Origin: an uncultured Myxococcales bacterium
Lineage (GTDB): Bacteria > Myxococcota_A > UBA9042 > DTJE01
NCBI GenBank assembly: GCA_903857665.1
Contig: CAIOFV010000159.1
Location: 65,894-129,893 of the forward strand
Direction: 5' to 3'
DNA: 64,000 nucleotides
Positions 1 to 9,850 of this stretch are shown here, piece after piece. Under the pieces are notes generated by a model, which saw nothing but the letters and a program-made list of their open reading frames with translations, ran no database searches and had not been told where the DNA came from. Each line of letters opens with the position of its first letter. Position 1 is the stretch's first letter. The translations under genes and the position numbers were made by a program.

Positions 1-1850
1 ATGCAGGCGGCGACCGGCGCGATGTCGTACGTCCCGTCGATCAGCGAGTAGCGCATCAGGCCTTCGTACCCGTTGTACCCATTGCACGCGAACGCGAAGT
101 CGCCCTGCCATGCGATGGACGTGGCCCCCATGCCGGACGCGCTCAGCACGCCGGTCTGGGGCCCCAGCGAGCACACCGTGCCCGATTCCAGGCCCAGCAG
201 GGACGCGCCGGTCGGCGTCAGGGCCAGGCAGTAGTGCGGGTCCAGGGGCAGCCCGTCGCAGGCCGGGGCCGCATCGGAGGCCAGGCACTCGCCGTCCATG
301 CACGAGTACCCGCCGTTGCACTGGCCGCACACGCCCCCGCACCCGTCCGAGCCGCAGGCCCGGCCCGTGCAGTCGGCCGCGCATCCCGTGCAGGTGTTGT
401 GGATCCACGCCTCCTCCAGGTGGTACACGCCGTCGAAGGCCCCCAGCTTCATGCCGGTGACCGACTCGACCTGCGCGACCAGCCCGGGCGTGTTGCTGCC
501 CCCCTCGCAGGAGGGCCAGCAATACCCGTTCGCCACGGACTGTCCATGGCTGAGGTCCGTGACCGGGATGGGCCCCGGCGCGGTCAGGGTCTGCGGCTTG
601 TAGCCCAGCAGCACCACGGACTGCACGACGGCCGCGGGGTCGAGGTCCAGCACCCACTCGTTCTGCTCGTAGGCGCTGAGGGCCAGCACCAGGGGGCGCT
701 GCGTCGGCCCGATGTGCAGCACCGTCCTCCCCGCCTCGCTGGCCTGCAGGAAGTGGTAGGGGGCCGAGTCGTAGATCCCGACCAGGTACAGCAGCGGATC
801 GTCGCCGGTCGTCAGGGGCCCGCTGCGATACGAGGTGACGGGGTAGGTGTCCTCGGGCAGGCTTTCGAAGAACCGGAAGGCGTAGGGTCCCGGGCAGGTC
901 CCGGTGTCCACGTCGTCGTCCCTGCCGAGGCACCGCCCCGCATCGCCGCACCAGTCGCCCGTCCTGCACTCGCCGCACGTCCCGCCGCAGCCGTCGCCGC
1001 CGCAATCCCGGTTGCCGCAGTCCGGCGTGCAGTCCGTGCAGACGTGCTGGATCACCAGGTCCTCGAGGCGGTAGATGCCGTCGTAGGCCTCGATCGTCAG
1101 GCCGGTCGCCGACTGGGCCTGCGCGACCATCCGGGGCGTGTCGCCGCCGCCGTCGCACCACGGCCAGCAGTATCCGTAGGTCTGCGTGTCGCCGTTGCTG
1201 AGGTCCGTGATTGTGAAGGGCCACTCGCCGGCGTAGTTGGTCAGGGCCTGCGGGTAGTACCCCATCAGCACCACCTGCTGGATGACGGCCCCTTCGGCGA
1301 TGTCCAGGATCCAGTTCGTCGGCTCGTACGAGCTGAGCGCCAGCACCAGCGGGCGCAGCGTGGGCCCGATGTGCAGGGTCGCCTCGCCGTAGGGGTGGGA
1401 ACCCGCGCCGTGGGCGCTGGTCGATTCGTAGATCCCGATGACGTACAGCAGCGGCTGGTCGCTGCGGGTGAACGGGCCGCTCCGCCAGGACGACAGCGTG
1501 TACCCCTCGACCTCCGGTCCCCCCGTGGCACGCATCTCGAAGGGGCCCGAGCAGGTCCCTGGCCCGGGGCCAGGCCCCGGATCGACCGCGCCGAGGTCGC
1601 CCGCGACGCCTTCGTCCCCGACCGACGCGTCCGGCACATCGTGGTCGCCATGGCCGCCGTGATCGCCCCCCGGATGATGGCAGGCCAGTTCAACCTGTCC
1701 CGGCGCCGTCGATGTCGCCGCGCCGTCCTTCCCGGGGATGATCTGCACCAGCGCGTTGCTGGCAGCCGCGTCGGAGCCGGCCCCCTGCACGCAACCGGCT
1801 GCCGCCACGATGAAAGCCCATGCCACTGCGCCCAGGATCGCGGTCCTCAT
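1..1850 (-). CDS. Secreted lipoprotein with two tandem Cys-rich domains (truncated at the window edge)
   Basis: Open minus frame from ATG (complement of cat 1848-1850) to position 1. N-terminus MRTAILGAVAWAFIVAAAGCVQGAG has a lipobox. Two homologous ~200-aa domains (TCSGPFEM... and TCPGPYAF...) each end in Cys-rich CGGDGCGGTCG / CGSDGCGGVCG modules. Confidence 0.75.
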   Translation of the reverse strand, partial: MRTAILGAVAWAFIVAAAGCVQGAGSDAAASNALVQIIPGKDGAATSTAPGQVELACHHPGGDHGGHGDHDVPDASVGDEGVAGDLGAVDPGPGPGPGTCSGPFEMRATGGPEVEGYTLSSWRSGPFTRSDQPLLYVIGIYESTSAHGAGSHPYGEATLHIGPTLRPLVLALSSYEPTNWILDIAEGAVIQQVVLMGYYPQALTNYAGEWPFTITDLSNGDTQTYGYCWPWCDGGGDTPRMVAQAQSATGLTIEAYDGIYRLEDLVIQHVCTDCTPDCGNRDCGGDGCGGTCGECRTGDWCGDAGRCLGRDDDVDTGTCPGPYAFRFFESLPEDTYPVTSYRSGPLTTGDDPLLYLVGIYDSAPYHFLQASEAGRTVLHIGPTQRPLVLALSAYEQNEWVLDLDPAAVVQSVVLLGYKPQTLTAPGPIPVTDLSHGQSVANGYCWPSCEGGSNTPGLVAQVESVTGMKLGAFDGVYHLEEAWIHNTCTGCAADCTGRACGSDGCGGVCGQCNGGYSCMDGECLASDAAPACDGLPLDPHYCLALTPTGASLLGLESGTVCSLGPQTGVLSASGMGATSIAWQGDFAFACNGYNGYEGLMRYSLIDGTYDIAPVAAC

Positions 1851-1963
1851 CGGGTTCCTCCCGGGCACGCTTCGACGCGTGCCGCCATGCATCCATCCAC
1901 GCATGAGTTGCCGGATTCCCCCGATTCGTTCATTCCAAGGGTGTACTCCCTCCGGGCGTTCCG

Positions 1964-1992
1964 TTTCAACCCCCCGGGCCCTGGACTACAAT
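1964..1992 (+). promoter_or_regulatory. Putative sigma70-type promoter (TTTCAA-N17-TACAAT) upstream of the AMP-binding ligase
   Basis: TTTCAA 1964-1969, 17-bp spacer, TACAAT 1987-1992; RBS-like caggagg before ATG 2016. Confidence 0.35.
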
Positions 1993-2015
1993 CAGCGCAA
2001 CAGGAGGCCGCGGCC

Positions 2016-3929
2016 ATGGACGACAAGTGGTACATCACGCAGCAGACCTTCCCGGCGCTGATGCACCGGAACGCCACGCAGTTCGGGGACCGGCGCGCCC
2101 AGTGGTGGAAGACGGGGCCGTCCGAAACCACGTCCATCACGTACGCCGAGCTGGGACGCATCGTCGAGGAGCTGGCGTGCGGGCTGATGGGACTGGGCCT
2201 GCAGAAAGGGGACCGCGCGGCCGTGATGGCCCACACGTCCCCGCAATGGGTGTGGGCCGACTACTCGATCCTCTGCGCCGGCGGCGTCACGGTATGCGTG
2301 TACCCCACGTTGTCGGCGGGTGAGCTGGCGTTCATCGTCAACGACTCCGGGTCGCGGATCCTGTACGTGGCCGATGCCGAAATGCTGGACAAGGCCCGGG
2401 GCGCCTGGGACCAGATGCCCTCGCTGGAACGGATCGTCGTCCTGCAGGACCGCATCGACTGCGATGATCCGAAGGTGCTCGGGCTGGCGCAGGTGCGGGA
2501 ATCGGGCTGCGCGTTGCTGGCTCGCGACGCGGCGTCGTACGACGCCCGCTGGCGCTCCGTCGAGCTGCACGACCGCATGACCATCGTGTACACGTCGGGC
2601 ACCACGGGCAGGCAGAAGGGCGCCGTGCATACCCACTTCAGCATCAACGCGGCGTGCGCCCGCGACTGCATCGCCATCCCGCCCTACCGCCCGGACGACG
2701 TGCTGATGTCGTTCCTGCCGCTGGCGCACACCTACGAGCGCCAGTGCGGCCATGGGACGGCCATGCACGCGGCGGTCACGATCGCCTACTCGTCGCCCCA
2801 GACGCTGCTGCAGGACCTGCAGGTGTTCCGCCCCACGGTGTTCATGTCGGTGCCGCGCATCTACGAGCGCATCTACATGGCCATGCGCGAAATGGCGTCG
2901 CAGTCGCCGGTCAAGAAGGCCGTGTTCGAGTTCGCCATGCGCACCGGGCTGCAACTGACCGAGGCGCGCGCCGACAAGGACGGCTTCATCGACATGTCCG
3001 AGGGGATCGACTTCACGCGGGGGGTCGGCCCGGGCCTGGTGCTGAAGTACAAACTGGTGGACCACCTGGTGTTCAGGAAGGTCCGCACCCTGCTGGGCGG
3101 CCGCTTCCGCTTCGCGTTCTCGGCGGCCGGCGGCCTGTCGGCGGACCTGTGCAAGGTGTTCATGGCGATGGGCGTCCGCATCATCGAGGGCTACGGCGCC
3201 ACCGAAACCAGCAACACCGTCAACCTGAACCGGCTGGACCGGATCCTCCCCGGCAGCGTGGGCCCGCTGTGCCCCAACGTGGAAGGCCGGATGGCCGACG
3301 ACGGCGAGTGGCTGGTCAGGGGCCCCAACGTCATCACCGAGTACTGGAACAACCCCGACGCGACCCGGGAAGCCTTCACCGACGACGGCTTCTACCGGAC
3401 CGGCGACATCGTGAAGATGTGCGCCGACGGCTACATCCGGATCGTGGACCGCAAGAAGGGCATCATGGTGCTGGACACCGGCAAGAACATCCCGGCGGCC
3501 AAGCTGGAGAACCTGTTTTCGGTCTGCCGCTGGATCGACATCGTGGTGCCGGTCGCGGACGATCGGCCGTTCGTCACGGCGTTGGTGGTCCCGAAGTACG
3601 ACGCGTTCCTGCGCCTGTTCGACGCGGAAGGCATTTCCTACGACCGGTCGGCGCTGCGGTTCATGGGCGAAGGCACCGCCCGCATGTGCGTCCAGGTGGG
3701 CGAGGACTTCCTTGCGCAGCCGCGGGTGAAGGCCCTGGTGGACGGCGAGATGCGCGCCGCAAACGGCCGGCTGGAAGAATACGAGCAGATCCGCAAGTTC
3801 GCGATCGTGCCGCGCCGCTTCTCGGAGGCCCAGGGCGAAATGACGCCGACGCTGAAGATCAAGCGCAACGTGGTGCTGAAGAACTTCGCCAGCGAGATCG
3901 ACGCGATGTACCCGAAGTCGGCGGTGTAG
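2016..3929 (+). CDS. AMP-dependent synthetase/ligase (long-chain fatty-acid--CoA ligase family)
   Basis: MTIVYTSGTTGRQKGAVHTH (AMP-binding P-loop), EGYGATETSNTVN, FYRTGDIVKMCADGYIRIVDRKKGIMVLDTGKNI. ATG 2016 follows caggagg. The listed ORF from 234 is over-extended. Confidence 0.93.
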   Translation: MDDKWYITQQTFPALMHRNATQFGDRRAQWWKTGPSETTSITYAELGRIVEELACGLMGLGLQKGDRAAVMAHTSPQWVWADYSILCAGGVTVCVYPTLSAGELAFIVNDSGSRILYVADAEMLDKARGAWDQMPSLERIVVLQDRIDCDDPKVLGLAQVRESGCALLARDAASYDARWRSVELHDRMTIVYTSGTTGRQKGAVHTHFSINAACARDCIAIPPYRPDDVLMSFLPLAHTYERQCGHGTAMHAAVTIAYSSPQTLLQDLQVFRPTVFMSVPRIYERIYMAMREMASQSPVKKAVFEFAMRTGLQLTEARADKDGFIDMSEGIDFTRGVGPGLVLKYKLVDHLVFRKVRTLLGGRFRFAFSAAGGLSADLCKVFMAMGVRIIEGYGATETSNTVNLNRLDRILPGSVGPLCPNVEGRMADDGEWLVRGPNVITEYWNNPDATREAFTDDGFYRTGDIVKMCADGYIRIVDRKKGIMVLDTGKNIPAAKLENLFSVCRWIDIVVPVADDRPFVTALVVPKYDAFLRLFDAEGISYDRSALRFMGEGTARMCVQVGEDFLAQPRVKALVDGEMRAANGRLEEYEQIRKFAIVPRRFSEAQGEMTPTLKIKRNVVLKNFASEIDAMYPKSAV

Positions 3930-3979
3930 GACCGATCGCTGAACGCCCCGTTTTCGGGTCGGTCGCTTCCATTCCTGGA

Positions 3980-4010
3980 CCAGGAACGGAAACAGGCATT
4001 CCGTTTCTGG
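3980..4010. terminator. Strong intergenic hairpin between convergent genes, likely bidirectional terminator
   Basis: CCAGGAACGGAA (3980-3991) / loop ACAGGCA / TTCCGTTTCTGG (3999-4010): 12-bp stem with one G.U, between stops at 3929 (+) and 4015 (-). Confidence 0.6.
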
Positions 4011-4014
4011 CCCT

Positions 4015-5994
4015 CTATCCGACGAGGTCGGGGGCAGCCGCCCGATCCTCCCAGCCGCCGTGCGACACGTTCACCGCACGATCCAGCGCGTCGAGGATTT
4101 CGCGCGCGAAGCCGGGCGGAGGCCCGTCGGTCGGCATCGGCCCGGCATCGGCGGACGCGTTCCCCGGCGCGGCGGTCGTTGCACCGGCCTTCGCCAGCAC
4201 CCGCTCGCACGCCATCTGCAGGTAATCCGCCTGCACGTCGTCGAACGTCGCCAGCGTCGCGCCGAAGCGGTCGTGGTAGTCGACCACCGCCTCCAGCACC
4301 AGCCGGAACAGCGCCTCGCGGTCCGCCGCCGCAGGACGGATTGCGCCGAACGCCGCGCGGGCGATCGCCGGCATCTGATCGCGGATCGCCGGCGAGATCA
4401 GCGTCGTGCTGGACAACACCTGCAGCACCTCGGGGTGCCCGGTTTCCAGCGCCGCCTGCTCGCGCGCGATGACGCTGGCGTGCCCGGCCCGCAGCACGTC
4501 CATCATGTACCCGGTGTGCACGAACATCATGCGCGGCATCAGCGCGGGCGACACCTTCTGGGTCGCCTTCACCACGTCGAAGAACGCCTTGCGCTGGGCC
4601 GGGCTGACCTTGCGGGAGTAGTACGCGAAGGTCCGCGCCATCATGGTGCGGTTCTTCCAGAGGCTGGTCAGCATCGCCTCCTTCACCTTCGGCTTGCGGC
4701 GGATCCCCTGCAGGAACGCGACGGCCCTATGCGCATAATCCACGGGCCGGTGCACGCGGTCCCAGTAGTCGGCCAGGCCTTCCATCAATTCCACGCGGGT
4801 CATCCGCTTCGGCAGGATGTTGGTGGTGATGTCCAGCCGGTCGCGCATCTCGTCGGTGAAGGCCACCAGGCGTCCCTGCCGCTTGAGGTCGTACCACATC
4901 TTCGTCCCCGGCGGCGCGATCAGCGGGTGGCATTGGTGGTGCGTGATGTGCGCGTCGTCCAGGAAGCGCGCGGTGCGGTCGAACGCGGTGGCGTCGTCGC
5001 TGTCCGTCCCGATGATCATGTGGGCCATCACGACGATGCCGTACGACTGGATCTTCAGCACCGCGGCCAGGATGTCGCCCTTCAGGTTCTGGTGCTTGTT
5101 CATGTCCTTCAGCGACGCGGCGCTGGTCGATTCGATGCCGATCTGCACCTCGGCGAAGTTCGCGTCGGCCAGCAGTTCCAGCAGCTCGTCGTCTTCGGCG
5201 ATCGTGATGTCCAATTGCGTCAGGAACCCGAGGGGCAGCGTGAACGAATTGTTCAACGGGCCCAGCTTGCGCAGCAGGTCCTTCACGTAGGCGCGATCCG
5301 CCGCGAAGTTGTCGTCGGCGAACATCACCATCTTGGCGCCCAGGCGCTCCAGCGTGCGCACCTCGTCCAGCACGCGTTCCACGGGCTTCATGCGCATCCG
5401 GCGACCGTAGGTATAGATGACGTCGCAGAACGCGCAGTCGAAGGGGCAGCCCCGGGCGGTCTGCACCGACACCGCGCAGTACTTGCGGATGTCGCCCGCG
5501 ATCAGGTCCCAGCGCGGCACCGGCGTCATCGCCATGTCGGGCTTGGCCACCTGCTGGTACGTGTCCTTGGGATGCCCTGCCACCAGGTCCGCCAGGAAGC
5601 GCGGCCAGGTGTCTTCCACCTCGCCCCAGAACAGCGTATCCACCTTCGCCTTCAGCCGCGTGACCATGGTGCCCGCACCGATGCCGCCGACCACGATCCG
5701 GGACAGGAGGCCCTTCATCCGGCAGGTGTCCACGATCGCCAGCGTGCGCCGGAACTGGTTGGTCGTCAGCGTGATGCCGATCACGTCGTAGGCATCCGCG
5801 TCCAGCAGCGGGTCCACGGGGCCGCGCATGTTCTCGTCGTGCAGGTGGACCGAGTGGCCCTCCGGGGTCACCGCCGCCACCGCCGCCAGCGCGTGGGGCG
5901 CGAAGAACGCCGGCGAGTCCAGGTACGGGATTTCGCGCATCACGCGCGTCAGGATGTCGTCGCTGCTGCCCGGGTTGATGAGCAGGATCTTCAT
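4015..5994 (-). CDS. Radical SAM protein with B12-binding domain (DUF4070-like)
   Basis: MKILLINPGSSDDILTRV...; CPFDCAFCDVIYTYGRRMRMKP (CxxxCxxC); QLDITIAEDDELLELLADANFAEVQIGIES. Confidence 0.88.
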   Translation of the reverse strand: MKILLINPGSSDDILTRVMREIPYLDSPAFFAPHALAAVAAVTPEGHSVHLHDENMRGPVDPLLDADAYDVIGITLTTNQFRRTLAIVDTCRMKGLLSRIVVGGIGAGTMVTRLKAKVDTLFWGEVEDTWPRFLADLVAGHPKDTYQQVAKPDMAMTPVPRWDLIAGDIRKYCAVSVQTARGCPFDCAFCDVIYTYGRRMRMKPVERVLDEVRTLERLGAKMVMFADDNFAADRAYVKDLLRKLGPLNNSFTLPLGFLTQLDITIAEDDELLELLADANFAEVQIGIESTSAASLKDMNKHQNLKGDILAAVLKIQSYGIVVMAHMIIGTDSDDATAFDRTARFLDDAHITHHQCHPLIAPPGTKMWYDLKRQGRLVAFTDEMRDRLDITTNILPKRMTRVELMEGLADYWDRVHRPVDYAHRAVAFLQGIRRKPKVKEAMLTSLWKNRTMMARTFAYYSRKVSPAQRKAFFDVVKATQKVSPALMPRMMFVHTGYMMDVLRAGHASVIAREQAALETGHPEVLQVLSSTTLISPAIRDQMPAIARAAFGAIRPAAADREALFRLVLEAVVDYHDRFGATLATFDDVQADYLQMACERVLAKAGATTAAPGNASADAGPMPTDGPPPGFAREILDALDRAVNVSHGGWEDRAAAPDLVG

Positions 5995-6172
5995 CGTCGC
6001 CCCTGTTGCGGTCCTGGAACCTGAGGAGTGCGAGGATAGGAAAAGGACGGCCGCAGGGCAAGCCGGGCGCCGCTTTCGCCAAGACGCCTGCGATAATCCA
6101 CGGTTTGGCAGGCACCCATCCCCTCTTTGTCCTCGCGGACGGATGATGGAAGGGTCAGGCAGCAGGGAGAAG

Positions 6173-6628
6173 ATGATGGATCGGGCGATCCCGGTTTCGG
6201 AGATCCTGTCCGCCAAGGGGTCCGACGTCCTGTCCGGCCCCGAGGACCTGACGCTGGTCGAGGCCGCCCGCCAGATGGTCGAGGCACATGTCGGCTCCCT
6301 GGTCGTGATGGATGGCGCCGACCGCGTCATCGGCATCCTGACCGAGCGCGACGTGCTGCGTTTCACGGCGCGCAACCCGGACCGCCTGGCCGGCACGCGG
6401 GTCGGCGACATCATGACGCGCGAACTGCTGGTGGGGCTGCCCACCGACACGGTCGAGTCGATGATGGCCGTGATGACCGAACGCCGGATCCGCCACCTGC
6501 CCATCCTGATCGACGGGCGCCTGGCCGGCATCGTGTCGATCGGCGACCTGGTGAAGGCCACCGTGCACCAGGCCGACTTCGAGGTGCGGCTGCTGCGGGA
6601 CTACATCAGGGGGTCGTACCCGGGGTAG
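6173..6628 (+). CDS. CBS-domain pair protein
   Basis: MGSLVVMDGADRVIGILTERDVLR...MMAVMTERRIRHLPILIDGRLAGIVSIGDLVKA-type CBS repeats. GGAGA precedes ATG 6173/6176. Confidence 0.85.
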   Translation: MMDRAIPVSEILSAKGSDVLSGPEDLTLVEAARQMVEAHVGSLVVMDGADRVIGILTERDVLRFTARNPDRLAGTRVGDIMTRELLVGLPTDTVESMMAVMTERRIRHLPILIDGRLAGIVSIGDLVKATVHQADFEVRLLRDYIRGSYPG

Positions 6629-7460
6629 GGTCGATCGGCGTGCCCGGGCCGTCGCTGGCGGCCTTGTCCTGCGCGTCCAGCAGATCGGTCCACTGCGACG
6701 TTTCCAGGAAACTGCCCGGCGCGTCCGCCTCCATGCGATTGAACATCGCGAAGGGGATCGACACCGTCAGGGACCCGGGGCCGAACTGCGAGTTCATGTG
6801 CTTGCGGGCCGAGATGTCCAGGTTGCCGACCACCGCCCGCTGCCGCTGCGCACGGGCCTCGCGCATCGCCAGGATGCCCATGCTCTGGCAGGCGGCGGCC
6901 CAGGGGAGGATCGCGTTGTCGCTGCCGGGCCCCGAGTAGTTGGCCAGGCACACCAGCGCGGACAGGCGATCTGGATCGACCAGGAAGTGCACCACCTCGG
7001 GCGTTTCGACCGCCAGGTCCACCTGCGACAGGGGCTTGAACACGACGTACCGCCGATCGATGGACGCGATCGGCAGGCCGTCCACGAATTCCTTCACCAG
7101 CGCCGGGTCCTTCACATACCGCTCGCCGTGGACGTCCAGGTCCCGGACCCCGGGCCGCCGGGCGGGCGCCTGCGCCGCGTCCGGGTTTCCGGTCGACAGG
7201 AAACGATAGAAGCACTCGATACCGCCCTGCCAGTTCCGGTACTGGTTCCCGAACCCCAGGCCCGTACCCCCGCCCAGGCAGCCGAACGTCGAAACGTCCG
7301 CCACGGCCGCCCGGCCCTTGAACGCCGCACTGGCCAGCCACATCACGCATCCCCAGCGGCCCTCCTTGAACTGCGTGGCGCCCCCGGGCGCGACGTCGGA
7401 CAGCACGGTGGCGATGGGCGGGACCGTCGAACGGATGAGGGTCGCGATGCGGCTCTCCAT
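6606..7460 (-). CDS. DUF169-family-like protein
   Basis: MESRIATLIRSTVPPIATVLSDVAPGGATQFKEGRWGCVMWLASAAFKGRAAVADVSTFGCLGGGTGLGFGN. 3' end overlaps the CBS gene by 23 bp (convergent). Confidence 0.7.
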   Translation of the reverse strand: MESRIATLIRSTVPPIATVLSDVAPGGATQFKEGRWGCVMWLASAAFKGRAAVADVSTFGCLGGGTGLGFGNQYRNWQGGIECFYRFLSTGNPDAAQAPARRPGVRDLDVHGERYVKDPALVKEFVDGLPIASIDRRYVVFKPLSQVDLAVETPEVVHFLVDPDRLSALVCLANYSGPGSDNAILPWAAACQSMGILAMREARAQRQRAVVGNLDISARKHMNSQFGPGSLTVSIPFAMFNRMEADAPGSFLETSQWTDLLDAQDKAASDGPGTPIDPTPGTTP

Positions 7461-7642
7461 GGGTTCCTCCGAAAGCGGCCGCGGCGGTCGCGGGCGCGGA
7501 AGGCATTCTACCAGCCCCGGGGGGCCGGGACACGCCTCGCGTCCGGTTTCCGACACGGGTTCGGCGCCTTCCGGATCTGCCGATGCGTTCTCCCCCCCGC
7601 CTGCTGGTAGACTAGTTACCCGACTGCACGAGGGACGCTCCC

Positions 7643-9850
7643 ATGGCGAACGAAAGCGCGCACCGCTGGCGTTTCTTCCGAGCCGGCAACGTGGACCAGG
7701 CCCGCATGGATACCGGGGCGGACATCTGCGATCTGGCCAGCCTGGACCTGAAGATCTGGGTGGCGCTGGCCTGCCCCGTGAAGGGGCTCGAGTTCGACGA
7801 GCGCACGCTGGCGCTGCTGGACACCGACAAGGATGGCCGCATCCGGGCCCCCGAAATCGTCGCGGCGGCAGGCTGGGCGTGCGACGTCCTGAAGGACCCC
7901 GAGTGGATGGTGCGCGCCCCGGATCGCGTGCAGCTGGAATGGATAGACGACTCGAAGCCGGAGGGCGCGCGCCTGCTGGCCGCGGCCCGACGGATCCTCA
8001 ACGGGCACGGCAGGGACGGCGCCGCCGAGATCACGATCGAGGAGGCGGCGGAAGCCGGAGGCCTGCTGGCGAAGTCGAAGCTGAACGGGGACGGGATCCA
8101 GGCGCCCACCGTCATCGACGAACCGGCGCAGAAGGCCCTGGCCGCCGACATCGTGGCGACGCTGGGCGGCGAAAAGGGCGTCGACGACGAGCCGGGAGTG
8201 ACGAAGGCCTCCGTCGAAAAGTTCCTGGCCGAGGCCGCCGCCTACATCGCCTGGCTGGACAAGGCCGGGCCCGAGATCCGGGACGTGCAGCGCCTGGGCT
8301 CCGGCACACCCGCCGCCGCCGATGCCTTGCGGGCCGTCCGGGCCAAGATCGACGACTATTTCACGCGGTGCCGGCTGGCCGCGTTCGATCCGCGTGCGGG
8401 CGCGGCGATGAACCGCCCCGACGAGGACTGGAAAGCCCTGGCCGCGAAGGACCTGCCTCCGGGCTCGCCCGAGGTGGCGGCCTTCCCCCTGGCGCGGATC
8501 GAACCGGACCGCCCGCTGCCGCTGTCCACGGGCACCAATCCCGCGTGGGCCGATGCCATCGTCGCCTTCCGCGACAAGGTGGTCGAGCCCCTGCTAGGCA
8601 AGAGCCGGACGTCCCTGACCCTCGCCGAATGGCACCAGGTCGCGGCCGAGTTTGCCGCCTACGAGGCGTGGCAGGCCGAAAAGGCTGGCGGCGTGGTCGA
8701 ACCGCTGGGCGCCGCCCGCATCCGCGAGATCCTGGCGTCCGACGCGCCGGCCGGGCTGGTTGCGCTGATCGACGCCGACGCGGCCGTCGAGCCCGAGATG
8801 AAGGCCATCGTCGATGTCGAGCGGCTGATCCGGTACGTCCGCGATCTGAACCTGCTGCTGAACAACTACGTGTCGTTCACGGACTTCTACGCGCGCCGGA
8901 AGGCGGTGTTCCAGGCGGGCACGCTGTTCATCGACGGGCGGGCCTGCGATCTGTGCCTCCGCGTCGATGACGCGTCGCGCCACGGCCTGATGGCGGGCCT
9001 GGCCAAGATGTACCTGCTGTACTGCGACTGCACGCGGCCCGAGGGCGACAAGATGACCATCGTCGCGGCGGTCACCAACGGCGATTCCGACAACCTGATG
9101 GTCGGGCGCAACGGCGTGTTCTATGACCGCAAGGGCCGCGACTGGGACGCGACGGTGACCAGGATCGTCGAAAACCCCATCAGCCTCAAACAGGCCTTCT
9201 GGTCGCCCTACAAGAAGTTCCTGCGCATGGTCGAGGAGCAGGTGGCCAAGCGCGCCGCCGCCGCCGAGGCCGCGTCGGATTCGAGGGTCGCCGGCGCCGC
9301 CCAGGCGACGGCCCATTCCGACAAGACGAAGCCTGTGCCCGAACCGAAGAAGATCGACATCGGCACCGTCGCCGCCCTGGGCGTCGCGGTCGGCGGCATC
9401 ACGGCCGCGATGGGCATGCTGCTGCAGTCGTTCTTCGGCCTCGGACGGTGGATGCCGCTGGGACTCGTCGGTCTGGTGCTGCTGATCTCGGGCCCGTCGC
9501 TGCTGATCGCGTGGCTGAAGCTGCGCAAGCGCAACCTGGGCCCGATCCTCGACGCGAACGGCTGGGCGGTCAACGCGCTGACCCGGATCAACATCCCGTT
9601 CGGCGCGGCGCTGACGAGCATCGGAAGGCTCCCCCCCGGATCCGAGCGGTCCTTGCAGGACCCCTACGCCGAAAAGCAGAAGGTCTGGCCGAAGATCGTG
9701 ATGCTGGTGCTGATCCTGTGCGGCATCGCGTACGGCCTGCACAAGGCGGGCTACCTGGGGCAGTGGCTGGGATACGCGCCGCCCCCGCCCACCGCCACCG
9801 AGTCCGCGCCCGGACCCGGCACTTCGGCGCGACCCACACCGGCGGAATGA
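7643..9850 (+). CDS. Uncharacterised protein with EF-hand-like loop and C-terminal transmembrane segments
   Basis: ALLDTDKDGRIRAPEI loop; long predicted cytoplasmic region; hydrophobic segments TVAALGVAVGGITAAMGMLLQSFFGLG, MPLGLVGLVLLISGPSLLIAWL and IVMLVLILCGIAYGL. TAGACT at 7608-7613 is a candidate -10. Confidence 0.75.
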   Translation: MANESAHRWRFFRAGNVDQARMDTGADICDLASLDLKIWVALACPVKGLEFDERTLALLDTDKDGRIRAPEIVAAAGWACDVLKDPEWMVRAPDRVQLEWIDDSKPEGARLLAAARRILNGHGRDGAAEITIEEAAEAGGLLAKSKLNGDGIQAPTVIDEPAQKALAADIVATLGGEKGVDDEPGVTKASVEKFLAEAAAYIAWLDKAGPEIRDVQRLGSGTPAAADALRAVRAKIDDYFTRCRLAAFDPRAGAAMNRPDEDWKALAAKDLPPGSPEVAAFPLARIEPDRPLPLSTGTNPAWADAIVAFRDKVVEPLLGKSRTSLTLAEWHQVAAEFAAYEAWQAEKAGGVVEPLGAARIREILASDAPAGLVALIDADAAVEPEMKAIVDVERLIRYVRDLNLLLNNYVSFTDFYARRKAVFQAGTLFIDGRACDLCLRVDDASRHGLMAGLAKMYLLYCDCTRPEGDKMTIVAAVTNGDSDNLMVGRNGVFYDRKGRDWDATVTRIVENPISLKQAFWSPYKKFLRMVEEQVAKRAAAAEAASDSRVAGAAQATAHSDKTKPVPEPKKIDIGTVAALGVAVGGITAAMGMLLQSFFGLGRWMPLGLVGLVLLISGPSLLIAWLKLRKRNLGPILDANGWAVNALTRINIPFGAALTSIGRLPPGSERSLQDPYAEKQKVWPKIVMLVLILCGIAYGLHKAGYLGQWLGYAPPPPTATESAPGPGTSARPTPAE

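Noticed and set aside
234-2015. N-terminal 590 aa of the 1231-aa ORF as part of the AMP-ligase
   Set aside because: This segment is antisense to the Cys-rich lipoprotein. A proper RBS and ATG occur at 2016.
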